Position numbers and translations under genes: made by a program
The notes under the pieces: model-generated
Database searches by the model: none
What the model saw: the letters and a program-made list of their open reading frames with translations, nothing else
What the model was told of the DNA's origin: nothing
Assembly: GCA_017483425.1 (NCBI GenBank)
Contig: JAFUWM010000215.1
Location: forward strand, 1 to 10,552
Direction of reading: 5' to 3'
Length of the DNA: 10,552 bases
DNA from: Lachnospiraceae bacterium
GTDB lineage: Bacteria; Bacillota; Clostridia; Lachnospirales; Lachnospiraceae
Shown: positions 5,407 through 10,552 of the stretch, one piece after another
Numbering within the stretch: position 1 is the first letter of the stretch
Layout of the letters: each line of letters opens with the position of its first letter

Positions 5407-7035
5407 TCAGTCCCCGTCGGGCTCCCATATCTCCCGTCTGCCATATTTGCACATCATTTCGCCCGCGCCTATTATGATAAAAACTATCGGCGTACATATT
5501 ATCTGCTGGTAGCAGAAGAAATTATGAGCCATATATGCCCCGATACACATAGCGGGCGCCAATGTTTCCGGCGTTTCCGCGCTCTTTTTAATAAATCGCA
5601 CCAGACCGCTTATAAAAATCCCTGTATATGCAATTGCTCCCAGCAGTCCTACATTTATAAGCGCATTGAGCCATTCATTATGAGCGCAGGTGAGTACTGT
5701 ATTTTCTCCCCACTTGGCATTAAGCGGTTCGGCATAAAACCGGTATACCTCATTATAGAAACCATCGGGTCCTGCTCCGAAAAGCTTCCTTAGTATATTC
5801 GTTTTGGCAAACGTGCCGACTGCGGCTATCCATGATAACCCTCTGTCGCTGCCCCATTTATAGTCAAATAACAGATACCAGTTGTCGGAGGCAAGGGGTG
5901 TGCCCTTAAAAGCGCCCATAGTATTCAATATTACATACAGAACCAATAATACCGCGCAGGCTGCAATGATCGCCAAAACGGTGAATCGTACCATCTTAAG
6001 TCTCTCTATCCTGAAATCCTTTCCTCCGGATACGCGGATATAACCTGCAAGCAGGAGGATGACCGCAGCTAAAAGCACCCAGCTTATGATCCCTATGGAC
6101 AGCGCCCTCATAAGCCCGGAGAGCTCTACCACCCTGTCTGCATAGACCACCTGAAGTATCCCCATTATTTTCCAGCCCGCAAAGAGCAGGATCAGGCTTT
6201 CCAGAAATCTCCTCATCCTTATGTTTTCATCAAAGGAAGCCCAGAAAAGGATCAGGAATATCGCAGCATAGGCAAGCAGCGCGGCATCGGAATTCTGCGC
6301 TATCATGGTAACACCCCCGAGCAGCACATACGCGCCGGAAGCTATTCGCTTTATTATCCCATCGCATTTCCAGAACGCAAAAAGCCCTATTGGAAAAAGC
6401 AGAACCATATAGCTTGAAAACCATGTCGCCTGACCCAGCGTGGATACGAAATAAATATAATAATACTCGGAAAGATCCTTATACATTTCAAGCGGATCTA
6501 TCTTAAACCGGTTTAATATACATATAAGAAAAACTATCGCAGATACCGCCAGATATATGTTAAGCACTATATCATCCCATCTCCAGAATCTCGAGACAAA
6601 ATAAAACAGTGTTACAAACGCCAGCTGCGATATAAGTCCCATATACCATCCGTCATAGCCGATAAGCGTATCCGACTTGTACGGGGACAGCATATAGGAG
6701 CCAAGTGCCAGCAGCGCGTAAGCCAGCACAAACAGATCCAATACAGAAGCCTCCCTGATATCCCAGTAGGACTTTATCTTCCCGACCTGCGCCAGATGGA
6801 TCTGATACCATACAAAAACAAGCGCCATAATAATAACTCCGACCAGAGTGACCCACTTAAAGAAGTGCCATTTCGCGTCCCCCATGTTGTAGTACTTATC
6901 CTCATAATACAGGGGATAAATTGCAAACATGAAAAATACGTATATGGCGACCACGTCCTTCATGATCTTTTTGGAGATCGGTGTCGTATCTTTCTGAGAA
7001 GACCGGCTACTTCCGGCAGATTTCCCTCTACTCAT
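5407..7035 (-). CDS. O-antigen ligase/polymerase-like membrane protein, copy 1
   Basis: A 542-residue polytopic membrane protein with roughly 10-12 hydrophobic segments and a charged Ser/Lys-rich N-terminal tail (1-25). It resembles the WaaL/Wzy (O-antigen ligase) superfamily, whose members join or transfer lipid-linked glycans outside the membrane. Landmarks are GQATWFSSYM (201-210), QNSDAA (247-252), LLFDYKWGSDRG (388-399), LFGAGPDGFY (418-427), AHNEWL (451-456) and AYMAHNFFCYQQIICTP (500-516). The G-x-G/F and HNxxL pattern after a large loop is typical of the family. It is clearly paralogous to the product at 8724-10385. The ATG at 7035 follows AAAGGAAAG. The gene is 12 bases ahead of glf. 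Whether it polymerises glycan, ligates it to a lipid or cell wall, or transfers it to protein cannot be told from sequence. Confidence 0.82.
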   Translation of the reverse strand: MSRGKSAGSSRSSQKDTTPISKKIMKDVVAIYVFFMFAIYPLYYEDKYYNMGDAKWHFFKWVTLVGVIIMALVFVWYQIHLAQVGKIKSYWDIREASVLDLFVLAYALLALGSYMLSPYKSDTLIGYDGWYMGLISQLAFVTLFYFVSRFWRWDDIVLNIYLAVSAIVFLICILNRFKIDPLEMYKDLSEYYYIYFVSTLGQATWFSSYMVLLFPIGLFAFWKCDGIIKRIASGAYVLLGGVTMIAQNSDAALLAYAAIFLILFWASFDENIRMRRFLESLILLFAGWKIMGILQVVYADRVVELSGLMRALSIGIISWVLLAAVILLLAGYIRVSGGKDFRIERLKMVRFTVLAIIAACAVLLVLYVILNTMGAFKGTPLASDNWYLLFDYKWGSDRGLSWIAAVGTFAKTNILRKLFGAGPDGFYNEVYRFYAEPLNAKWGENTVLTCAHNEWLNALINVGLLGAIAYTGIFISGLVRFIKKSAETPETLAPAMCIGAYMAHNFFCYQQIICTPIVFIIIGAGEMMCKYGRREIWEPDGD

Positions 7036-7100
7036 GTCTTTCCTTTCGGTTTGCGGTGTAATTCAGCGTATAGCCGTCGCTGTACGGGTCACAATTAAAT

Positions 7101-7109
7101 ATTGTACCA
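7101..7109 (-). promoter_or_regulatory. Possible extended -10 promoter for the copy 1 ligase-glf operon
   Basis: TGGTACAAT reads as an extended -10 (TGn plus TACAAT, 7106-7101) at the downstream end of the first 41-base repeat. No good -35 is seen at 17-18 bases; a TTGACA further upstream (7137-7132) is too far. In the second repeat the equivalent is TGGTACAAC, a weaker match. Start would be near 7094, about 60 bases before the ATG. Confidence 0.45.
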
Positions 7110-7142
7110 TATACGTTGGTAGGAACGCCATAGTGTCAATTT
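7102..7142. repeat. 41-base direct repeat, copy 1
   Basis: Matches 7184-7224 at 39 of 41 bases; the copies are offset by 82 bases. Each contains a TACCA...TGGTA inverted repeat (here 7105-7109 and 7117-7121) and a TGTCAA/TTGACA hexamer. This copy ends in the possible promoter of the downstream operon. Confidence 0.93.
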
Positions 7143-7157
7143 ACACGGCTAGGCAAT

Positions 7158-7183
7158 CAAAACATGCCAAAGGGCATGTTTTG
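7158..7183. terminator. Strong hairpin between the 41-base repeats, possibly bidirectional terminator
   Basis: An 11-base perfect inverted repeat (CAAAACATGCC / GGCATGTTTTG) with a four-base loop. Both 3' arms end in TTTTG, so it could terminate on either strand, although the U-run is inside the stem rather than after it. It lies downstream of the FliD-like gene's own terminator and upstream of the ligase-glf operon. Confidence 0.55.
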
Positions 7184-7224
7184 TTGTACCATATACGCTG
7201 GTAGGTACGCCATAGTGTCAATTT
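7184..7224. repeat. 41-base direct repeat, copy 2
   Basis: Second copy of the repeat at 7102-7142; differences are C for T and T for A inside the central part. This copy has a longer internal dyad, with GTACC (7186-7190) facing GGTAC (7204-7208) outside the TACCA/TGGTA arms. Confidence 0.93.
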
Positions 7225-7241
7225 TTGTTTTGCGTCAGGAT

Positions 7242-7274
7242 AAAAAGGGGACATCCGCCATCTGCAGATGCCCC
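7242..7274 (-). terminator. Intrinsic terminator of the FliD-like gene
   Basis: GGGGCATC (7274-7267) pairs with GATG-T-CCCC (7255-7247, one bulged base), followed by five T (7246-7242). It begins 34 bases after the FliD-like stop codon. Confidence 0.82.
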
Positions 7275-7308
7275 GCTTTATGATCCGTATATTAAAATTT
7301 CATTTCTT

Positions 7309-8610
7309 TCAGGTGTATGAGCTGAACATCATACCCGAATACATGCTTGTGATATAAGGATTGGCGAAATTATGTCCCGGATTCTTATACTCAACCACGA
7401 TCCTGTCAGTATAGTTCATCGGATTCAAAGATATCTTCTTTGCTTCCAAAAGGATCTCGCTGGCAAAGTCCGTGATCGGCCTGAGAGTTTCATTATGATC
7501 TCCCTCAAACGCCGCTGCCCTGAGATACTTATCATCTATCTCAAGCTCGCCATTGTCCTTGAATGTGAGACCAATCGCATCAAGCTCGTTACGATACACA
7601 TTCTGTATGCCGCGCATCTCGTTCCTGAACTTGTTTGAAAGGCCGTAAGTCTCGGTATAATCCGTAGCCTTGGTTATGAATCTGTTATATCCGTCAACAA
7701 GGCTTTCAACGTTACTGATAAGCGACTCTACATCGGGCTTAAGGCCTATGCGGGCATCTTTGCCCTCCTCACTCGTTCCTTTTAATGTGATCTCATATGC
7801 CTTATCTATCGTAAACGAATTTGAATATGCGCTATGCGAGTTTCCGTTCAATGTAAATTCAGCGTTACGCGGCTTTTCCGTAACATCGCCGACTCCGAAG
7901 TAATCTACGGCACCGGCTCTCTTGCTAGTATTATCATCAGAAACATTGAAGATGGTATCCTTACCGCCCGGCTGACCCGTAGCAACGCTTTCTATCTTGA
8001 GCGCCGATCTTCCGGCATTGTCAGAAACAACGGAAACCTCCACTCCGATATTACTCCGGTTTATAAGCCTCGCGAGCTTTTCTTCCATTTCCTTATTAGT
8101 GTCACCGGGCTCTACATTAAACTGGAATTCATAATCCGTATCTCCAATATGTATATCAAAAGAGTAGGTATCCGGCTCCAATGTCATCGCGCCGTCATCT
8201 ATGAATTTACCCATGTTGGTCTGCTTCGAAGCAAGCTTCCGAACCCCGAGATCAAAGGAAGGCGTCTCGTCGGCATCAACCGTATTGTCATCGCCTATAT
8301 ATTTTGCCACTGCGACATCTTCATCGGTGGAATATGCTGTCTTTTTATCAAGCAGATTCAGGGATCTGTCATTTGAGAGCGAAGCGATAACATTGCTGAG
8401 ATCTCTCGCGTTCTCTTTCATATTTACGGCATATTCTATGACATTCTCGCCCGATAAAGGAAGGAACAAAGGAGATTCTTTCGTCTGACGCAAAATAGCC
8501 GTATAGACGCTTCTTAATTCGTCTTTCTTATGTGTGTCATAACGTGTAGTCTTGGGCATGAACTGCGGCAAGAAGTTATTATAGACATTTTGTAATGCTA
8601 ATGATGCCAT
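7309..8610 (-). CDS. FliD-like (flagellar filament cap-related) protein of unusual architecture
   Basis: A 433-residue soluble protein with no signal peptide or membrane helix. Residues about 144-215 resemble the IN-repeat region of flagellin/FliD proteins (DTDYEFQFNVEPGDTNKEM, then LINRSNIGVEVSVV and LKIESVATGQPG). Residues 249-315 resemble FliD_C (AEFTLNGNSHS, SNSFTIDKAYEITLKG, VESLISNVESLVDGYNRF). GLTFKDNGELEID (347-359) matches a FliD C-terminal signature. It lacks the usual FliD N-terminal Gly-Leu-Asp-Thr motif; instead it starts with MASLALQNVYNNFLP and a block RYDTHKKDELRSVY, and ends oddly with MYSGMMFSSYT. It has its own promoter, a double Shine-Dalgarno (GGAGGGG 8 bases before the ATG, AAGGAGGA behind it) and a terminator, suggesting a well-expressed single-gene unit. 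No other flagellar gene is in the window. A cap-like, adhesin-like or filament-associated role is inference. Confidence 0.72.
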   Translation of the reverse strand: MASLALQNVYNNFLPQFMPKTTRYDTHKKDELRSVYTAILRQTKESPLFLPLSGENVIEYAVNMKENARDLSNVIASLSNDRSLNLLDKKTAYSTDEDVAVAKYIGDDNTVDADETPSFDLGVRKLASKQTNMGKFIDDGAMTLEPDTYSFDIHIGDTDYEFQFNVEPGDTNKEMEEKLARLINRSNIGVEVSVVSDNAGRSALKIESVATGQPGGKDTIFNVSDDNTSKRAGAVDYFGVGDVTEKPRNAEFTLNGNSHSAYSNSFTIDKAYEITLKGTSEEGKDARIGLKPDVESLISNVESLVDGYNRFITKATDYTETYGLSNKFRNEMRGIQNVYRNELDAIGLTFKDNGELEIDDKYLRAAAFEGDHNETLRPITDFASEILLEAKKISLNPMNYTDRIVVEYKNPGHNFANPYITSMYSGMMFSSYT

Positions 8611-8660
8611 ACCGACGTCCCCTCCTTTCCTCCTTGATAGTCAGTGGACAATACACCTAG

Positions 8661-8682
8661 CGTATAATAATCCATTTATACG
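8661..8682. promoter_or_regulatory. Inverted repeat at the start region of the FliD-like transcript
   Basis: CGTATAA (8661-8667) and TTATACG (8676-8682) form a seven-base dyad with an eight-base centre, located around the predicted +1 to +22 of the FliD-like transcript. It fits an operator position; no regulator is known. Confidence 0.4.
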
Positions 8683-8687
8683 ATTTA

Positions 8688-8716
8688 AGAATAGCACGAT
8701 TTGTCAAGTATTTCAA
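8688..8716 (-). promoter_or_regulatory. Promoter of the FliD-like gene
   Basis: TTGAAA (8716-8711), 17-base spacer and TATTCT (8693-8688), a reasonable sigma-A promoter. A TTGACA at 8706-8701 is also present but has no good -10 at the right distance. I saw no GCCGATAA-type flagellar sigma (SigD/sigma-28) box, which is notable for a FliD-like gene. Confidence 0.6.
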
Positions 8717-8723
8717 GGGGTTT

Positions 8724-10385
8724 TTAAAAATTTTTTTCTGCGGTTTCAGCACGTATAATCTGCTCTCCCAGACCCAGCACGACAAAAATATACGGTGTAC
8801 ATATATATTGCTGGTAGCAGAACAGATTATGCGCCATATAAGCGGCCACACAGCCTGCTACCGCCATGACATAGGGGAGCTCACGCCTGTGCCTTGCGTT
8901 CCTGATAACAGAACACACAAAGATACCTATATAGGTCAGACCGCCAAAAATCCCAAAATTCACAAAGGCAGTCAGCCATTCATTGTGGGCGTTGGTGAGA
9001 ACACCCTTTGGATTTGTCTTTTGCGTCCACTTAGAGACATAGTCCAGTATCACATGGTAAAACTGATCAGCGCCCACACCAAATATTCCTCTCAAGGGAT
9101 CAGCCTTCAGCTCAGCCGCAAGTGACAGGATGGTATCATGCAATATGGCGCCTCTTTTATTCCCCCACTTTCTGTTGAAAAGCAGATAATTATTCTTGCT
9201 GAGCCATGATCCCGGCAGGAGCTTCTTTGTATTAAGCGCGATATATACCGCAAGTCCCGCTATGACAGCGACAACACATCCGGCGTATATCCAACCGAAA
9301 AATCTGTACCTGCCCATATTGAAGGCGGGATGCTTCTTCGCGCTGAGCCTTATGCTAAGATAAGCAAAAACGAGGATGCCGATCAGCACCCATAAAAGCG
9401 GACTCTGTGACATGAAAACAGACAGCTTCCCCAACTTCACCGCTTTATCTCCGGCTATAATCTGAGCCACACCCGTCACCCTCCAGCTAAGAAGAATGAT
9501 AAGGGATGTCTCCAGAAAAGCCATCATCCTCTCCACGCTGTCAAATGACCATACAAAAAAGAAAGACAAAGCTATGAAAAGCCCCGCGAAAGCACTGTCG
9601 GTATTCTGGACTACGAGACATACAGAGCTGATGATAAGGTGCGCGACCCCGGCCTTGTACATGATATTCGATTTATCAAAATACCAGACTATGAACACAC
9701 TTAAGATAACAAATATGATCATATAGGAGGAAAACCACGATGTCTGCCCTATAGTAGACAGATATCCTCTTGTTTTTTTCATTCCCTGATACAGATTGAA
9801 TACATCCACTCCGAACCGCTGCAGTATCCCGATAATAAAAACCACGGCTGATGTGAGCATGGCCGCATATACCAGAAGCTCCAGATCAAACAGATCAAAA
9901 AAACGGGAAATCATGAAATATATGATCACAAACAGAAACTGCGACGCAAGCCCCATATTCCATGTAGGATATCCCCAGATCAGCTCGTCCTTATATGGGG
10001 AAACAGCGGACGAGATAACAAGTGACAGCGTGTATAACAAAACCATTATATCCAACGGTGACAGCTTTATTGATTTAATAAACCCTTTCAGATCATGTCC
10101 CGTATCGACTATGTATTTTATAGTGCCTATGATCACCAGCACTCCGCCTATCTGGACAAATCCCGGAACATATATCACCCCGAGCCTGAAGCCGTATGAT
10201 ATGCCTGTCAGAAAATTATATTTGGTATATGAAGTAACCCCGTACCCGGGCTTGATAATAAAAGGGTATACGCACAAAAGCAGACATAAATAAACATTTT
10301 CGATCCATCTTGTGGCAACAAGCCATATGTTGGACTTTATATAGTCCGGCCGGGCATCTGTCTTTCTTATAACGTGTTTTTTCAC
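8724..10385 (-). CDS. O-antigen ligase/polymerase-like membrane protein, copy 2
   Basis: A 553-residue polytopic membrane protein of the WaaL/Wzy superfamily, paralogous to the product at 5407-7035. Shared blocks are SPYKDELIWGYPTWNMGLASQ (in part, from 129), GQTSWFSSYM (213-222), QNTDSA (260-265), LLFNRKWGNKRG (401-412), IFGVGADQFY (434-443), AHNEWL (466-471) and AYMAHNLFCYQQYICTP (515-531). The start is a GTG at 10385; the open frame upstream has no other start before a stop, and the Shine-Dalgarno is weak. The GTG overlaps the stop of an eight-codon mini-ORF (GTGA). It follows the SCP2-like gene by 30 bases and may share its transcript. It probably acts on a lipid-linked glycan at the outer face of the membrane. 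Polymerase, ligase and protein-glycan transferase remain open alternatives. Confidence 0.82.
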   Translation of the reverse strand: MKKHVIRKTDARPDYIKSNIWLVATRWIENVYLCLLLCVYPFIIKPGYGVTSYTKYNFLTGISYGFRLGVIYVPGFVQIGGVLVIIGTIKYIVDTGHDLKGFIKSIKLSPLDIMVLLYTLSLVISSAVSPYKDELIWGYPTWNMGLASQFLFVIIYFMISRFFDLFDLELLVYAAMLTSAVVFIIGILQRFGVDVFNLYQGMKKTRGYLSTIGQTSWFSSYMIIFVILSVFIVWYFDKSNIMYKAGVAHLIISSVCLVVQNTDSAFAGLFIALSFFFVWSFDSVERMMAFLETSLIILLSWRVTGVAQIIAGDKAVKLGKLSVFMSQSPLLWVLIGILVFAYLSIRLSAKKHPAFNMGRYRFFGWIYAGCVVAVIAGLAVYIALNTKKLLPGSWLSKNNYLLFNRKWGNKRGAILHDTILSLAAELKADPLRGIFGVGADQFYHVILDYVSKWTQKTNPKGVLTNAHNEWLTAFVNFGIFGGLTYIGIFVCSVIRNARHRRELPYVMAVAGCVAAYMAHNLFCYQQYICTPYIFVVLGLGEQIIRAETAEKNF

Positions 10386-10415
10386 TTCTGGACAAAATCT
10401 TTCATATCTTCTTTT

Positions 10416-10552
10416 TTATTTCCCGAATTTAAACAGTGAGTCCAGCTTGCGAAGCTCCTTAAATTCGCCTTTTACCTGCATGTCTCCGGTCATAAACGCT
10501 CTCTGGAAGGTTTCGGCGCCGGCAGTGATATTTATCAGCTTATCCTTGTCGA
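10416..10552 (-). CDS. SCP2-like protein, C-terminal 44 residues only
   Basis: Only the 3' end is present; the rest lies beyond base 10552. The visible peptide contains KLINITAGAETFQRAF, then MTGDMQVKGEFKELRKL and DSLFKFGK before TAA. The pattern of an aliphatic beta strand, then (F/L)MxGxMxVKGxxxxxxKLxxLF, is typical of the end of SCP2 (sterol carrier protein 2-type, lipid-binding) domains, which in Firmicutes occur alone or fused to other domains. The N-terminal part, and so the full domain arrangement, cannot be seen. It lies 30 bases upstream of the copy 2 ligase gene, close enough to share a transcript. Reading frame is sure; family call is moderate. Confidence 0.6.
   Translation of the reverse strand, partial: DKDKLINITAGAETFQRAFMTGDMQVKGEFKELRKLDSLFKFGK

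Noticed and set aside
7143..7183. Spacer between the repeats as an insertion-sequence remnant
   Set aside because: No transposase fragment and no terminal inverted repeats at the repeat borders; a duplication or operator pair explains it equally well.
7102..7224. Direct repeats as a minimal CRISPR array
   Set aside because: Only two copies, repeat length equal to the spacer (about 41 bases), spacer itself palindromic, and no cas genes.

Overview
This window looks like a chromosomal segment of a Gram-positive, moderate-GC Clostridia-type bacterium, most likely of the family Lachnospiraceae. That rests on strong AGGAGG ribosome sites, sigma-A-type promoters, a four-cysteine L33, and a FliD-like protein whose N-terminus resembles proteins I recall from that group. 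The family is an inference; I could not search it. Every gene I can support is on the minus strand, so transcription runs from high to low coordinates.

From 10552 down to 7036 lies an envelope/surface region. It holds the C-terminal end of a probable SCP2-type protein, then a 553-residue O-antigen ligase/polymerase-like membrane protein. Next comes a 433-residue FliD-like protein with its own promoter and terminator, then a 273-base intergenic region. That region carries two near-identical 41-base direct repeats around a strong hairpin.

From 7035 to 4294 is a two-gene operon: a second O-antigen ligase/polymerase-like protein, clearly a paralogue of the first, and glf (UDP-galactopyranose mutase). 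Together they suggest a galactofuranose-containing surface glycan. The FliD-like gene sits between the two paralogues.

From 4293 to 1 is the translation/transcription core: a strong promoter, then rpmG-secE-nusG-rplK-rplA in the common order. Where rplJ-rplL often follow, rplA instead overlaps a CapA/PgsA-like predicted lipoprotein gene by four bases (ATGA). A second promoter, whose -35 box overlaps the capA-like stop codon, then drives rplM-rpsI, and rpsI runs off the left edge.

Candidate RNA control elements lie in three leaders: a terminator-like hairpin just after the rpmG promoter, a GUGG...CCAC element before rplK that may be the L1 autoregulatory site, and a hairpin presenting the rplM Shine-Dalgarno in its loop. 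A perfect 28-base palindrome spans the nusG stop codon. There is no gene-free stretch over 300 bases, and I saw no tRNA, rRNA, insertion sequence or CRISPR array. The best candidates for something undescribed are the FliD-like protein between two glycan-ligase paralogues, the repeat/hairpin cassette, and the capA-like gene inside the ribosomal operon.
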